Assembly (NCBI RefSeq): GCF_002135355.1
Contig: NZ_NEGE01000010.1
Span: 70,287-134,286 of the forward strand
From: Acinetobacter sp. ANC 4169
Lineage (GTDB): Bacteria; Pseudomonadota; Gammaproteobacteria; Pseudomonadales; Moraxellaceae
Reading direction: 5' to 3'
DNA: 64,000 bases
The notes beneath the pieces were generated by a model. That model saw only the letters and a program-made list of their open reading frames with translations, was not told the DNA's origin and did no database searches. This document shows positions 28,401 through 38,628 of the stretch, piece by piece. A program made the position numbers and the translations under genes. How positions within the stretch are numbered: the first letter of the stretch is position 1; each line of letters opens with the position of its first letter.

Positions 28401-29903
28401 TTGCTGTAAATGCACCGGTGCTTGTATAAAATAGTCCGCATAGGTTGGCATGGTCTGATCATGAATAGCACTATAAACGGTACCATTACTGCCATCAGTA
28501 CTTTGCTGTCCGTATTTCAGTACCAGTTTTCCGCCATCACCCTGACTGGCATCTATGACATTATTGATATAAATATTGTTATAGGCATCCAGTGTCAGTG
28601 TTTTTCCACTGTCCCATTGAACGGCGTCATTCACTAAAATATCGCCTTTCCCGGCGCTGTTGTTCTGGGTCAGGGAAGAATTGTTCGAGACTGTCGCCTG
28701 TGTTTCTGTGGTTTGAATCGTTACATCGGTATTTTTTAGTGCAGCATTCAGTGCTGCACCGGTCATGTTTCCGTTTTTAGCAGCAACCACAAAATCTACC
28801 GGATCGATCAGCCATGTTCCCGTTTTGCCATCTGCACTCGCCTTTGTACTTACCTGCGCTAGGTCAGCAATATTTACACTGGCAGCAGAGGTTTCAATAA
28901 AACCGCCATTTTGACCATTTTTCCCTTCAGTGACTAAGCTGCCAGAAATGTTTACCGCACCCTTAGACATATCACCTAACAGTACAATTTCACCTTTGGC
29001 ATTGGTTTCCAAACGGTTTGCCTGAATATAGCCCGTATGGTTCACCACTGCTCTGCCCAGCTGTTTTTCTGCAACTGCGGTCAAATGCACCACTCCATTA
29101 TCTGCAATAATGGCGCCGCCATTATCAACCAAGCCCTGCAATGTTCCTTGGTCTATGTCATAGCTTGCAAGTTTTCCATTTTGCAGACTGACACGAACTT
29201 TATCCGCTGCAGTTAATTCGACCTGACCATTGGGTGCAGTAATAGAACCCGTATTTTTTACAATAGGTGCAATGAGCGCAACCGTCCCGCCATTTGCGAT
29301 CTGAATATCACCATGATTTTCAACTGCGCCATTTTCCCCACGCCCTGCAAAAGTAAACTTGCCTTGCAATAAATCGTGTTCTTTTAAATCTAGGGTTGAA
29401 GCAACAATACCGCCCACATTGACTTGAGCAGTTTTAGAGAAAATCACACCATTTGGATTAATCAGAAAAACCTGACCGTTCGCATTTAGCCGGCCCATAA
29501 TTTGACTGGCGTTGTTGTCCAGCACACGATTTAATGCGATCGAAGATTGATTCTGCTGATTAAAATTGACTGTTGCATGACTACCAATATTAAAAGTGTT
29601 CCAATTGGTTGAAAGATTTTGAGTATGCTGATTAATATTTAGCGTATTACCTGTTTGGGTAAAATCGGCACTGCCAGAAATCACCTGCTGACCTGTTGGC
29701 AAAGTTGTGTCATTCATGGCAGCAAAAATGCTGCTACTGAGAGTGAGTAAAACGGCGCTTAAAGCACAGGACATCAGTACTTTAATCATATTTTTATTTG
29801 TATCTGAAACAGTTCCATTGCCAGAATGGCGTTTTGCTAATTCTGATACTGCTTGCCAGCAGTGCATTTTATTATTCCAAACCACTCTATAGAATCTGTT
29901 CAT
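25479..29903 (-). CDS. Two-partner secretion exoprotein (TpsA, filamentous hemagglutinin-like) with SLH-like repeats
   Basis: A 1474-residue secreted protein. The start MNRFYRVVWNNKMHCWQAVS is an extended signal peptide region, followed by a normal signal core. The TPS secretion domain covers about residues 65-340, with the hallmarks FLINPNGVIFS and NVGGIVASTL. GLUG-like repeats are near 618-690 and MBG/YDG-type domains near 768-924 (KTYDGTN). A Gln/Ser-rich, partly coiled region and Pro-rich linkers follow. Residues about 1288-1404 contain two S-layer-homology-like repeats (AGVFDGVSGN and AGLIDGTGAFNPSGNITTEQ). Probably an adhesin; SLH-like units are unusual here. Confidence 0.88.
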   Translation of the reverse strand: MNRFYRVVWNNKMHCWQAVSELAKRHSGNGTVSDTNKNMIKVLMSCALSAVLLTLSSSIFAAMNDTTLPTGQQVISGSADFTQTGNTLNINQHTQNLSTNWNTFNIGSHATVNFNQQNQSSIALNRVLDNNASQIMGRLNANGQVFLINPNGVIFSKTAQVNVGGIVASTLDLKEHDLLQGKFTFAGRGENGAVENHGDIQIANGGTVALIAPIVKNTGSITAPNGQVELTAADKVRVSLQNGKLASYDIDQGTLQGLVDNGGAIIADNGVVHLTAVAEKQLGRAVVNHTGYIQANRLETNAKGEIVLLGDMSKGAVNISGSLVTEGKNGQNGGFIETSAASVNIADLAQVSTKASADGKTGTWLIDPVDFVVAAKNGNMTGAALNAALKNTDVTIQTTETQATVSNNSSLTQNNSAGKGDILVNDAVQWDSGKTLTLDAYNNIYINNVIDASQGDGGKLVLKYGQQSTDGSNGTVYSAIHDQTMPTYADYFIQAPVHLQQGLNFSTQRGSDVANLKEFQVITDVTALQAMKDDLVGNYALGTNLDASSIANFSPIGTLIEGSGPNAGNSPFTGLFDGLGHVIENLKIDKQGYQGQGSYVGLFGKIDDADIRNVGLINAQIQGGESVGGLIGSMSNSKLSNSFVQGSVTGRYAVGGLVGAGYYSTVDQVYSTAQVNSENGPSVLIGDNWGSSISNGYFTQADGDITVWNDAGAESTLTDSQTKSKQNYLDLGWNISDMAGSGAAWRIYESQTGPLLRAFLTPLAVKADDYHTVYNGSNQNSSSYANSVQNADTSKIKGNAVYEGGGKNAGVHKSQLSGLYSVQNGYDLAFEAAEVKIDKATISNITGISANNKTYDGTNLAILNTANAVFDGLLQGDQLGVIGQGIFSDAAVGNNKQVNIQNLVLTGDAAQNYQLANLQLSAQANITAASNANISDLATPASTPNMNNIAAISPINVAGMDLGALMAVQTQRANLLESQLRDQIAGVQAKNEQIGKLNTTLNSLQALLAIFSSSNQKSIQLTAGSNIDMLFQKLKVDAQAAGVDIRSLLKGNILNKADIEALQTGIKSQIDSGANSQQMDMIRLQGLSNKRNEAFDVMTNFIKKMQDSRSSIIGNMRNVAQPPAVPVMSNNGNSSVPAAASAALPASVLPSASAGGNPSLPLSLDTSNTNNANNAAVPPLSGSSASGLSVQVIDGLIQLSHSSGALNLAPTQMPPPIIVPVNPGIEFKPPASFGRSAGTPSDTVLPASILPSAGMGGAQSLPLNNSNNAESPAGIASNTGSSNNSANRPKTSADFSDLKDLDAATKVKFDALISAGVFDGVSGNALGSDEMNRAQFAKVAALILGVADNNPSNTSGFQDMPAGGYALSYIEAIQKAGLIDGTGAFNPSGNITTEQFATLLAKLLDSNTVPKPKPDTGLNSAGASNPFSSGMNSSDIEQLKMLLNQINSNNSSSNGSAAAKQAALEKLKQATPAK

Positions 29904-30157
29904 GATTAATCTCGGGAAAATTCAAGCATTAATCAATTATTAGAACATCACCCTTTACCGCGGTATATCACTAGAATTGGGTATTTTTAAAAAATACAAG
30001 ATAATTTATAAGCTATTTTGTTTAATTTTCGTTTTATATACATAATATTTAGTTGAACCTCAAAGTGAATCATAACCCCATGGCTAACCAGAAAGTTCAT
30101 TCCTGCACTTTTCTATCTAACGCATGACATCCATGTCGCCCTTTCACAAATCAAATA
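29904..30157. other. Intergenic region with reverse partial copy of the dispersed hairpin element
   Basis: No coding sequence. On the minus strand, 30115-30145 contains GGGCGACATGGATGTCATGCG, matching the first hairpin of the repeat family, followed by a degenerate second dyad (AGAAAAGT/ACTTTCT). The rest is AT-rich and probably holds the tpsA promoter. Confidence 0.5.
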
Positions 30158-30478
30158 TCATTCATAATTTATATCCACCATCTGTATAAACTCAAAAGCC
30201 GGCTCTTCATAGGGATGGCTTGCCTTTAATGCTTTTGCGACATTAGCTGCTCGATCTTCAGGCACAATGGTTTCCACCCGCCATTCTTCAACCTGTTCTA
30301 GCTCTCCGACTTCGCCAATAAACGGATTGGCCCCTTTCACTGGTTTAAACTGGCCTGTACCCAGAACCTGCCAGGCACAATGCTCATAGTTGCCAATGCC
30401 ACCTGCCCCTGCTTCAAAGACCGCGGTTTTGGTTGATTCCAGATGAGATTCGGGAACATAGTAGATCAATTTAAGCAT
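30158..30478 (-). CDS. YqfO/NIF3-like small protein
   Basis: A 106-residue cytosolic protein with the CutA1-like fold that is inserted in some NIF3/YqfO proteins and also exists alone. Recognisable pieces are YYVPESHLESTKTAVFEAGAG, GQFKP-GANPFIG and the C-terminal SHPYEEPAFEF motif. The family may bind metal, but function is not established. It has no close partner: it is flanked by intergenic spacers on both sides. Confidence 0.82.
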   Translation of the reverse strand: MLKLIYYVPESHLESTKTAVFEAGAGGIGNYEHCAWQVLGTGQFKPVKGANPFIGEVGELEQVEEWRVETIVPEDRAANVAKALKASHPYEEPAFEFIQMVDINYE

Positions 30479-30852
30479 GCCGGTATTTCTCTAAATTCAT
30501 TGATTGTTATAGTAATACTACCTCCACACGCATCTCGCTGTATGATTTATTACTTATTCAAAAATAATAAAAATCTAAATAGATAGAGATACAAGTCGCT
30601 ATTACTTTTCGTGACATTTCTCTTACAGTTCAATCTTTTACACTATTCAAAAAACACTCTATGTTAAAAACAAGATTTAATTTTATAAATTCGGGATGAA
30701 AGGTTTTCATTCGCCTCCCGGTCTTAACAACAATATTTTTATTACACCTAAAGTCATTCTAATAAAACAGTGCGAGAAATTATCTTGCGATTTTTAGATA
30801 CCCTTTACTGTTTCTCTGACTTTGATCCGGTGTAAGCAACTGGAGAAAATAA
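30479..30852. other. Intergenic region upstream of fadE
   Basis: 374 bases without coding potential. It should contain divergent promoters for the YqfO-like gene and fadE. I see no recognisable FadR-type operator or terminator. Confidence 0.4.
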
Positions 30853-33357
30853 ATGTTATTCATCATCAGTGTGCTTATTCAATTTTTTACAATCTGGGCG
30901 ATTTTCTTTTTTGGATTGAGCCGTAATACCGGGGCAATTACAACCATTATCGTTGCAGTAGTCACTGCATTTATTAGCCCATGGTCGCTGATTTTTGGTA
31001 TTCCGCTCATCCTCATCAGTTTAATTGTGATGATTGATGCATTGCGAATGGCATTGATTACCAAGCCTGCGTATAAAGCTCTGGCGAATGCCATGCCGAC
31101 AATGAGCACCACTGAACGCGAAGCTTTGGATGCAGGCACCAGCTGGTGGGAAAAAGACCTGTTTATGGGAGCACCCGACTGGTCCAAATTTGAAAGCTAT
31201 CCTTATCCTACACTTTCTCCAGAAGAACAATCTTTTTTAGATCATGAAGTCGAACAGTTATGCAGTATGCTAAATGACTGGGATATTCATCATCACTATA
31301 AAGACTTGCCGCCTGAAGCATGGACCTACATTCGTGAAAATGGTTTTTTAGGCCTGATTATTCCCAAAGAATATGGTGGTCGTGCCTTTAGTTCATTTGC
31401 CCAAAGCCGCATTATGAGCAAGATTGCTTCACGTTCCTTAACGGCAGCGGTCAGCTGTATGGTACCTAACTCTTTAGGGCCGGGTGAGTTGCTGCTGCAT
31501 TATGGAACTGAAGAACAAAAAAATCGTTACTTACCCGGATTAGCTAAAGGTGAAGAAATTCCCTGTTTTGGTCTCACCAGTCCGGAAGCAGGTTCCGATG
31601 CCGGTGCAATTCCGGATACTGGCGTGGTGTGCTATGGCGAATTTGAAGGTCAGCAAGTGCTTGGCCTACGCATGAATTTTTCCAAACGCTGGATTACCCT
31701 TGCCCCGATTGCCACCGTGATTGGACTGGCTTTTAAGCTGTATGATCCCGACGGATTGCTAGGCGATAAAAGCAAAATGGAATATGGCATTACCTGTGCC
31801 CTGATTCCTGCCAGTCACGCGGGCGTAAAAGTGGGAGCACGGCATAATCCCGGTTCCCCTTTTATGAACGGAACCGTAGATGGCAAGGATGTGTTCATTC
31901 CACTGGACTGGATTATTGGCGGTGCTGAAAATATTGGTAAAGGCTGGCGTATGCTGATGGAATGCTTAGCTGTAGGTCGCGGCATTTCCCTGCCTGCCTT
32001 ATCTACTGCGGCCAGTGAAATGACCTATCTAAACGTAGGCGCTTTTGCCAAAATCCGTCAACAATTCAAGATTTCAGTCGGCAAATTTGAAGGTGTGCAG
32101 GAAGCCACCAGTGATATTGCCAGTGATACCTATATGCTGGAAGCTTTTCGTTATTTGGTCACGTGTGGACTTAATCAGGGGGGTAAACCTGCTGTGATGA
32201 CGGCAATGGCTAAATACTACGCTACTGAAACCATGCGCCGCGTCGTCAATCACGGGATGGATGTCGTTGGTGGCCGTGCCGTGCAAATGGGGCCACGCAA
32301 CTTTTTAGCACTTTATTATCAAACTATTCCAGTGTCGATTACGGTTGAAGGCGCCAATATCCTCAGTCGTTCTTTAATGATTTTTGGTCAGGGTTCTATG
32401 CGTTGTCACCCTTATCTGTTTGAGGAATTGCAACTGCTGCAAGCCAAAGATAAAGACATAGCTCTAAAAAGCTTTAACGATATGCTGTTCAAGCACCTAG
32501 GCTACACCTTTAACCGGACTGCGCGCGCCTTTGCTTATGGCTATGTGGGTGGCTCATCTGATGCACCAAAAAGCGTAGATGACTTTACTCGTCCCTATTA
32601 CAAGATTATTAACCGTTTAAGTGCCAGCTTTTCAGTCACTGCCGATATGTGTTTAGGCTTACTTGCGGGTGATATTAAACGCAAAGAAATGCTTTCGGGT
32701 CGCCTGGCAGATATTCATGCCAATCTGTTTATCAGTACAGCCATTCTTAAATATTATGAACATGGCAAAAAAACTGAGGCTGAACAGGTTCATGCAAAAC
32801 TGGCACTGGAAAAATCCCTGTTTAACGCGCAGGAAGCTTTTTATGGTCTGTTTGCTAACTTCCCTGTCGGCATTGCGGCTGGCTTAGTAAAATTCATTTG
32901 TTTCCCGCTTGGTCGGCCTGTTAAAACACCAAGCGATGCTTTGAAACAACAGGCTGGCGAGATCATTATGCAGGACAATGCTTTCCGCGATGAACTGAAA
33001 AAACACGTGTTCTATAAGACAGATGAAAATGATGTTACGGGCCGTATGGAATCAACCTTTAACATGCTATTAGAAATAGAACCCCTATGGGATAAATTCA
33101 AGAAAGCAGAATCTAAAGGTCAATTTAAAGGTTTAACTTTTGATGAACGCCTTGCAGATGCTGTAGAAATCGGTTTTATCACTGAAGATGAAGCATCGAA
33201 ACTTGCTGTTTATAATGCTAAACGTTACGACAGTATGCTGACCGATGTTTTTGATTCTGAGCTTGATCAAACGCTGGAACTGGAAAATCCTTATAATGAT
33301 GAGGAAGAATCCGCGCCTATGCCTGATCCGAAACAGCAAGAACCTTTATCACCATAA
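30853..33357 (+). CDS. fadE: Acyl-CoA dehydrogenase FadE
   Basis: An 834-residue FadE-type enzyme that carries out the first oxidation step of fatty acid beta-oxidation. Residues 1-60 contain two hydrophobic segments, so it is membrane associated. The dehydrogenase core follows (ENGFLGLIIPKEYGGRAFS, then FGLTSPEAGSDAGAIPD for FAD/substrate). The long C-terminal region is the DUF1974-type extension typical of FadE. The length matches E. coli FadE (814). A GGAG site precedes the ATG, and a terminator follows. Confidence 0.95.
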   Translation: MLFIISVLIQFFTIWAIFFFGLSRNTGAITTIIVAVVTAFISPWSLIFGIPLILISLIVMIDALRMALITKPAYKALANAMPTMSTTEREALDAGTSWWEKDLFMGAPDWSKFESYPYPTLSPEEQSFLDHEVEQLCSMLNDWDIHHHYKDLPPEAWTYIRENGFLGLIIPKEYGGRAFSSFAQSRIMSKIASRSLTAAVSCMVPNSLGPGELLLHYGTEEQKNRYLPGLAKGEEIPCFGLTSPEAGSDAGAIPDTGVVCYGEFEGQQVLGLRMNFSKRWITLAPIATVIGLAFKLYDPDGLLGDKSKMEYGITCALIPASHAGVKVGARHNPGSPFMNGTVDGKDVFIPLDWIIGGAENIGKGWRMLMECLAVGRGISLPALSTAASEMTYLNVGAFAKIRQQFKISVGKFEGVQEATSDIASDTYMLEAFRYLVTCGLNQGGKPAVMTAMAKYYATETMRRVVNHGMDVVGGRAVQMGPRNFLALYYQTIPVSITVEGANILSRSLMIFGQGSMRCHPYLFEELQLLQAKDKDIALKSFNDMLFKHLGYTFNRTARAFAYGYVGGSSDAPKSVDDFTRPYYKIINRLSASFSVTADMCLGLLAGDIKRKEMLSGRLADIHANLFISTAILKYYEHGKKTEAEQVHAKLALEKSLFNAQEAFYGLFANFPVGIAAGLVKFICFPLGRPVKTPSDALKQQAGEIIMQDNAFRDELKKHVFYKTDENDVTGRMESTFNMLLEIEPLWDKFKKAESKGQFKGLTFDERLADAVEIGFITEDEASKLAVYNAKRYDSMLTDVFDSELDQTLELENPYNDEEESAPMPDPKQQEPLSP

Positions 33358-33368
33358 AAATTTAAAAG

Positions 33369-33399
33369 ATAAAAAACGGCTGAGGAGCCGTTTTTTATA
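33369..33399 (+). terminator. Terminator after fadE
   Basis: AAAAAACGGCT pairs with AGCCGTTTTTT around GAGG. Confidence 0.9.
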
Positions 33400-33496
33400 G
33401 TCCACATTCTAGTGAATCGCTGAATTTGATTATTTTAAACATCTAAAAGTTTAGTTATGCTCTTTTCATTCATTATTACTTCGAAACAAAAGGGCT

Positions 33497-34132
33497 ATGT
33501 CCAATAAACAAAATATCAATGAAATAACTTTATCAACAGCAGAAAATATTGCTGATGAGTTAATTTTTAAATCGGCAACAACATTTGTTGAAGATTTAGC
33601 TAAATCAGTTCCTGTTGCTTCAATAGCACTAGGATTAACAAAGGCAATATCAAACTATAAAACAGCAAAAGATCAACGCCAATTATTAGCATTTATTCAA
33701 GAGGCTGAGAATACTGATGCAAAATTTATAGAAAAATTCTTTAAAGATAAAAACAACACTGAATTAGGTTTTGAAATTCTAGGAATTCTTGATCAGACTT
33801 ACTTAGAAAAACAAGCTCGAATGATTTTTAGAACAGCAAAATTATTTAAAGAGAAAGAAATTAATAAGTTAGAATTTGATAAATATACTTATATTATTAC
33901 CCACTTGAATAGTCATCTTATAAACATTTTACAGGAACTCTTTTTCCTAAAAACAAATAACGAAGATCCAGAATTTGAATTTGATATCTCTAATCCCAAT
34001 ATGGAATTGGTTAGCTTTCAATTTTTAAGAGAAGTTGAATCCCCTCTAGTATTTGATGGTAAAACAAAAATTGCTCGATATAAACGAACAGATGAGTTTT
34101 ATCAATTTTACGAAAAAATCTTTAAAGACTAA
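33497..34132 (+). CDS. Unrecognised protein, AT-rich gene
   Basis: A 211-residue protein of no family I recognise. A short hydrophobic segment lies at about residues 35-50 (SVPVASIALGLTKAIS), then a charged helical region (FIQEAENTDAKFIEKFF) and a C-terminus rich in Phe and acidic residues. GC is visibly lower than in fadE and purL on either side. It stands alone between the fadE terminator and a repeat element, which suggests acquisition as a single cargo gene. No enzyme motif is visible. Confidence 0.65.
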   Translation: MSNKQNINEITLSTAENIADELIFKSATTFVEDLAKSVPVASIALGLTKAISNYKTAKDQRQLLAFIQEAENTDAKFIEKFFKDKNNTELGFEILGILDQTYLEKQARMIFRTAKLFKEKEINKLEFDKYTYIITHLNSHLINILQELFFLKTNNEDPEFEFDISNPNMELVSFQFLREVESPLVFDGKTKIARYKRTDEFYQFYEKIFKD

Positions 34133-34148
34133 ATCAAATCACATGACT

Positions 34149-34260
34149 AGCGACATGGATGTCGCACATTTGGCAGAGATACAAGGATGTATCTTCTGCC
34201 AAATAAAAGGTTTTTGTTACTTTTGACCTTTCAAAAGTAAAACGTCGCCTACGCGTTTTA
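34149..34260. repeat. Dispersed three-hairpin intergenic element, full copy
   Basis: Hairpin 1 is GCGACAT/ATGTCGC (34150-34165). Hairpin 2 is TTTGGCAGA/TCTGCCAAA (34169-34203) with an inner GATAC/GTATC dyad. Hairpin 3 is TTACTTTTG/CAAAAGTAA (34217-34240). A conserved CGTCGCCTACGCG tail follows. Related copies occur at 39018-39200 and 44134-44262, with partial copies at 16644, 23408 and 30115. Confidence 0.8.
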
Positions 34261-34311
34261 GATTAAAACTTTGAACAATGAGTGCGGCTATAAATATCAA
34301 TATTGAAGCCA

Positions 34312-34341
34312 TAAAAAAAACCACCTCACGGTGGCTTTTTC
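34312..34341. terminator. Terminator downstream of the 43-residue gene
   Basis: AAAAAACCACC pairs with GGTGGCTTTTT around TCAC. It lies downstream of the minus-strand small gene and can act in both directions. Confidence 0.85.
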
Positions 34342-34352
34342 AGTCTAAAAAA

Positions 34353-34484
34353 TTAAGAACTTTGAAACAAATAGCTACCGATCAAGAACAACACTTGTAG
34401 CCCAACGACTGCCATAAAAAACATCCAGCCTTTTTTACGTAAAGTCGCTTTATCAACATTTGTATAGGTTGCAGTTTTTAGCAT
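34353..34484 (-). CDS. Small single-pass membrane protein (43 aa)
   Basis: A 43-residue reading frame starting MLKTATYTNVDKATLRKKGW, followed by one hydrophobic segment (MFFMAVVGLQVLFLIGSYLF) and a short tail. GAGGTGA lies 5-6 bases upstream of the ATG, an excellent ribosome site, and a terminator follows directly. Positively charged residues before the membrane segment suggest an N-in orientation. It resembles small conserved membrane proteins seen in Acinetobacter, but function is unknown. Confidence 0.75.
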   Translation of the reverse strand: MLKTATYTNVDKATLRKKGWMFFMAVVGLQVLFLIGSYLFQSS

Positions 34485-34794
34485 TGTGTCACCTCGCTTA
34501 GAGATTCAATCCTGAACTTGTATTTAGTGAACCATCTTTCTTCTATATTGCATTGTGATTGTGCATAAAACACACAAATTATTATTCACTCCAATATAAA
34601 AGCAAAATCCAAACCAAGTCCAGCGGGAGAAGTAAAAATTTAATACCAACAAAAAAACCACCTACAGGTGGTCTAAAAAATCGAGTGCGATTATATTTGC
34701 AAAATCATAGATTCACAATAATTATTATATCAATTGGTAAATTTTAAAGCTAAAAAAAAGCCACCCGAAGGTGGCTTTTTAAATTCGGGAAATA
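34485..34794. other. Intergenic region with two terminator hairpins
   Basis: No convincing gene. ACCACCTACAGGTGGT near 34655-34672 is a hairpin with A and T flanks. AAAAAGCCACCCGAAGGTGGCTTTTT near 34754-34782 is a strong terminator at the 3' end of purL. The promoter of the 43-residue gene lies near the left edge. Confidence 0.6.
34754..34783 (-). terminator. Terminator after purL
   Basis: AAAAAGCCACC/GGTGGCTTTTT stem with a CGAA loop, immediately downstream of the purL stop on the minus strand. T/A runs on both sides make it bidirectional. Confidence 0.9.
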
Positions 34795-37700
34795 TTAACC
34801 AATAAACTTGCGCGCATTACGGAACATGCGTAACCATGCACCATCTTCAGTCCATTCTTCTGGTTTCCAAGAATGCTGAATTGCACGGAAGTTACGTTCA
34901 GGGTGCGGCATCATAATCGTTGCACGACCATCTTTCGAAGTCACACCGGTAATCGCTTCTGGTGAACCGTTCGGGTTCAATGGATATTGCTGTGTAGCAT
35001 TACCCAAGCTGTCTACATAACGTAGACTGACTTGGTTGCCTGCATTTAACGCAGCAATCTTGTCTTCAGTTGCAACTACACGGCCTTCACCATGTGCTAC
35101 CGCGATTGGAAGAATCGAACCTTCCATACCATCTAACAAGATCGAGTTAGATTTTTCTACACGAACGTTGACTGCACGCGCTTCAAACACTTCAGAAGTG
35201 TTACGGTGGAAACGCGGCCAGTTTTCTGCACCCGGAATCAGTGGAGCCAATTGCGACAACATTTGACAGCCATTACAGATACCCAATGAGAAGGTTTCTT
35301 GACGATGGAAGAATTTCTCGAACTGGTCACGAAGTTTAGGGTTAAACAAGACTGATTTCGCCCAGCCGCCGCCTGCACCCATCACGTCACCGTAAGAGAA
35401 GCCACCACACGCTACAATACCTTCAAAGTCATCCAGGCTGATGCGGCCAGCAAGCAAGTCGCTCATGTGCACGTCAATAGTGTTGAAGCCGACTTTATCG
35501 AATGCCGCAGCCATTTCCACATGACCGTTTACGCCTTGTTCGCGCAAAATCACCATGTTTGGACGGCGTGAATTGATGTACGGTGCTTCTACAGGTTCGT
35601 TCAAGTCGAATGTAGGCTGAGCAATAATACCTTTGTGATTCTTGTCTGTAATCAAAGCAAACTCAGAATCCGCAGTTTCTACGTTGTCACGTAGACGCTG
35701 GATTTGATGCGATACTTCAGTCCATGCTACTTGTAGATCAGCACGTTCAAGCACTAAACCATTCACAGTTAACTGGTCAGTATTGTTCACTGTACCTACA
35801 ACTGCAATTGTATCTTTTAAGCTAGATGCGGCAACTTCTGCTTGAAGTTCTGCCCAATCAGATTTGCTGATTTGAAGAACTGCACCAATTTCTTCAGCAA
35901 ACAGGCTTGCAGTAGATTGATCTTCTAAAGCCACACCCAGACGCGAAGCGAACATCATTTCTGCAACAGTCGCTAACAAGCCGCCATCACCGATGTCATG
36001 GTAAGCCTTGATCAAGCCACGGTTGTTCCAGTCCTGCACCAATGCGAAGAATGCTTTGAAGTCTTCGAAGCTGTCTACATCTGGTGTTACAGAACCAATC
36101 GCTTTGTAAACCTGAGCCAGGATCGAACCGCCTAGACGGAACTGACCTTTAGACAAGTCGATACGTACCAGCACTGACTCTAGGTTTTTCAATTCAGGAG
36201 TCAATGTTTTGCGAACATCAGTCACAGGAGCAAATGCTGTAATTACACCTGACATTGGAGATGTTACAGACTTGTCTTCATCTTCGTCTTTCCAGGTGGT
36301 ACGCATAGACAATGAGTCTTTACCTACAGGAATGGCAATACCTAAAGCAGGACACATTTCCATACCGATGGCTTTCACACCTTCGAACAACGCCTGGTCT
36401 TCACCTTTTTGGCCTGCTGCAGCCATCCAGTTTGCTGACAATTTAATGTCGCTGATCTGGTCGATTTTTGCAGACATGATGTTACTGATTGATTCAGCCA
36501 CAGCCAAACGTGCAGAAGCCGCTGGATTAAGAAGTGCTACTGGCGGACGTTCGCCCATCGCCATGGCTTCACCTGTGTAACCGACCAGGCTTGTTGTGGT
36601 TACCGCAGCATCTGCTACAGGAACTTGCCAACGACCGACCATCTGGTCACGTGCAACCATACCGGTAATCGAACGGTCACCAATGGTGATCAAGAATGAT
36701 TTAGAAGCAACGGTCGGATTTTTAAGTACACGGAAAATCGCATCTTTCAAATCCACTTGAGCGGCATCAAAGTCATCGCCTTTGCGTTCAATCGTTTCAT
36801 ATGAACGGCTCATGCGTGGTGTACCACCAAGCATCACTTGCATTGGCATATCCACAGCTTTATTTTCAAACAATGGATCTTCAACGGTTAAGTGACGAGC
36901 TTCAGTCGCTTCACCCAACACTGCAAACGGACAACGCTCGCGTGCACAAAGTGATTCAAACAGGCTTAAAGAACTTGGGCGAATCGCCAATACATAACGT
37001 TCTTGCGCTTCGTTTGACCAGATCTCCATTGGAGACATGCCCGGCTCAAGTGATGGAATCTTACGCAGGTTAAGTACTGCACCCAATTCATGGTCGTTGA
37101 CCAGCTCAGGCATCGCATTGGATACACCGCCCGCACCCACGTCATGTACAGATACGATCGGGTTGTAATCTTCCATGCGCCAGCAAGCATCAATCACTTC
37201 TTGGCAACGGCGTTCCATTTCAGGGTTTTCACGTTGTACAGAAGCGAAATCCAGGTTTTCACCCAACTTACCGCTATCTACTGAAGATGCAGCACCACCA
37301 CCTAAGCCGATCAGCATCGCTGGACCGCCAAGCACGATCAGTAAATCGCCCGGTTGAATCGCATCTTTTTCAACATGGTCAGGACGGATGTTACCGTAAC
37401 CACCGGCAATCATGATTGGTTTGTGGAAACCTTTCACTTCGCCATTCACATTTTGTTCGAAAGTACGGAAGTAACCGTTTAACGCAGGACGACCAAATTC
37501 GTTGTTAAACGCAGCACCACCCAATGGCCCTTCAATCATGATTTGAAGTGGCGATGCCATACGTGACGGCTTACCGTAATTTTCTTCCCAAGGCTGTTCA
37601 AAACCTGGAATATTCAGGTTAGACACCGTGAAACCGGTTAAACCTGCTTTCGGTTTACCACCACGACCCGTTGCGCCTTCATCACGGATTTCACCGCCTG

Positions 37701-38628
37701 AACCGGTCGCAGCACCGGCAAATGGTGCAATCGCTGTTGGATGGTTGTGAGTTTCCACTTTCATTAAGATGTGAGCGGCCTGGCTCTTGTATTTATAAAC
37801 GTGGTGACCGGTTGCTTCGTCTTTTTTCGGATAGAAACGCTGGGTATCAAAGCCCACGATTACAGAAGCGTTATCTTTATAGGCAGATAAAACATCTGTA
37901 GGAGATTCTTTATAAGTGTTTTTAATCATTTGGAACAATGACAATGGCTGTTTTTCACCATCGATTGTCCATTCAGAACCAAAGATTTTATGACGGCAAT
38001 GCTCTGAGTTCGCTTGCGCAAACATCATCAGTTCGATGTCATGCGGGTTACGACCCATCTTGATAAAGGCTTCGGTCAGATAATCAATTTCTTCATCAGA
38101 AAGTGCAAAACCAAATTCAGAGTTGGCCTTAACCAGTGCTTGTTTACCCTGACCTAGAATATCAATGCTATTTAAAGGCTTTGGTGCTGTCTCAGAGAAT
38201 AATGCCGCAGCATCTTCAATTTGATTAAACACACTTTCGGTCATGCGGTCATGTAAAACCTGTTTAACTGCATCAGATACTTCGGAAATACCCTTTAAAG
38301 TAAACAAAACACCGCGTTCTAGGCGGTGTATCGGGGTATTACAGTTGGCAAAAATATCAGTTGCTTTAGAAGACCACGGCGAGATTGTTCCTAAACGCGG
38401 TGTAACTAAAATTTGAATTTCATCATTTGCTGCTTGGCGAACTTCAAAAGAAGCACCATCGTTTAATAGTTGTAATGCAGATTGATGCTGCTGCTCGTTG
38501 AGCGCTTGATCAAACAGATAAATCCATTGACTTTCAATTGATTGAACAGAACTCATTGACGCGAGACGGTTTAAGAGTTGAGTTTTCTTAAAAGAAGAGT
38601 GTGCTGGTGCACCGGCCACGATAAACAT
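34795..38628 (-). CDS. purL: Phosphoribosylformylglycinamidine synthase PurL
   Basis: A 1277-residue large-type FGAM synthase, step four of purine synthesis. I start it at [20 protein letters not shown] (38628), with GGAG upstream; a longer start at 38673 is unlikely. The N-terminal domain is followed by the ATP/FGAR synthetase region ([43 protein letters not shown]). The C-terminal glutaminase has the nucleophile Cys in [10 protein letters not shown], then HGEGRV and a final HPERNFR. The length matches the gammaproteobacterial form. Confidence 0.97.
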   Translation of the reverse strand: MFIVAGAPAHSSFKKTQLLNRLASMSSVQSIESQWIYLFDQALNEQQHQSALQLLNDGASFEVRQAANDEIQILVTPRLGTISPWSSKATDIFANCNTPIHRLERGVLFTLKGISEVSDAVKQVLHDRMTESVFNQIEDAAALFSETAPKPLNSIDILGQGKQALVKANSEFGFALSDEEIDYLTEAFIKMGRNPHDIELMMFAQANSEHCRHKIFGSEWTIDGEKQPLSLFQMIKNTYKESPTDVLSAYKDNASVIVGFDTQRFYPKKDEATGHHVYKYKSQAAHILMKVETHNHPTAIAPFAGAATGSGGEIRDEGATGRGGKPKAGLTGFTVSNLNIPGFEQPWEENYGKPSRMASPLQIMIEGPLGGAAFNNEFGRPALNGYFRTFEQNVNGEVKGFHKPIMIAGGYGNIRPDHVEKDAIQPGDLLIVLGGPAMLIGLGGGAASSVDSGKLGENLDFASVQRENPEMERRCQEVIDACWRMEDYNPIVSVHDVGAGGVSNAMPELVNDHELGAVLNLRKIPSLEPGMSPMEIWSNEAQERYVLAIRPSSLSLFESLCARERCPFAVLGEATEARHLTVEDPLFENKAVDMPMQVMLGGTPRMSRSYETIERKGDDFDAAQVDLKDAIFRVLKNPTVASKSFLITIGDRSITGMVARDQMVGRWQVPVADAAVTTTSLVGYTGEAMAMGERPPVALLNPAASARLAVAESISNIMSAKIDQISDIKLSANWMAAAGQKGEDQALFEGVKAIGMEMCPALGIAIPVGKDSLSMRTTWKDEDEDKSVTSPMSGVITAFAPVTDVRKTLTPELKNLESVLVRIDLSKGQFRLGGSILAQVYKAIGSVTPDVDSFEDFKAFFALVQDWNNRGLIKAYHDIGDGGLLATVAEMMFASRLGVALEDQSTASLFAEEIGAVLQISKSDWAELQAEVAASSLKDTIAVVGTVNNTDQLTVNGLVLERADLQVAWTEVSHQIQRLRDNVETADSEFALITDKNHKGIIAQPTFDLNEPVEAPYINSRRPNMVILREQGVNGHVEMAAAFDKVGFNTIDVHMSDLLAGRISLDDFEGIVACGGFSYGDVMGAGGGWAKSVLFNPKLRDQFEKFFHRQETFSLGICNGCQMLSQLAPLIPGAENWPRFHRNTSEVFEARAVNVRVEKSNSILLDGMEGSILPIAVAHGEGRVVATEDKIAALNAGNQVSLRYVDSLGNATQQYPLNPNGSPEAITGVTSKDGRATIMMPHPERNFRAIQHSWKPEEWTEDGAWLRMFRNARKFIG

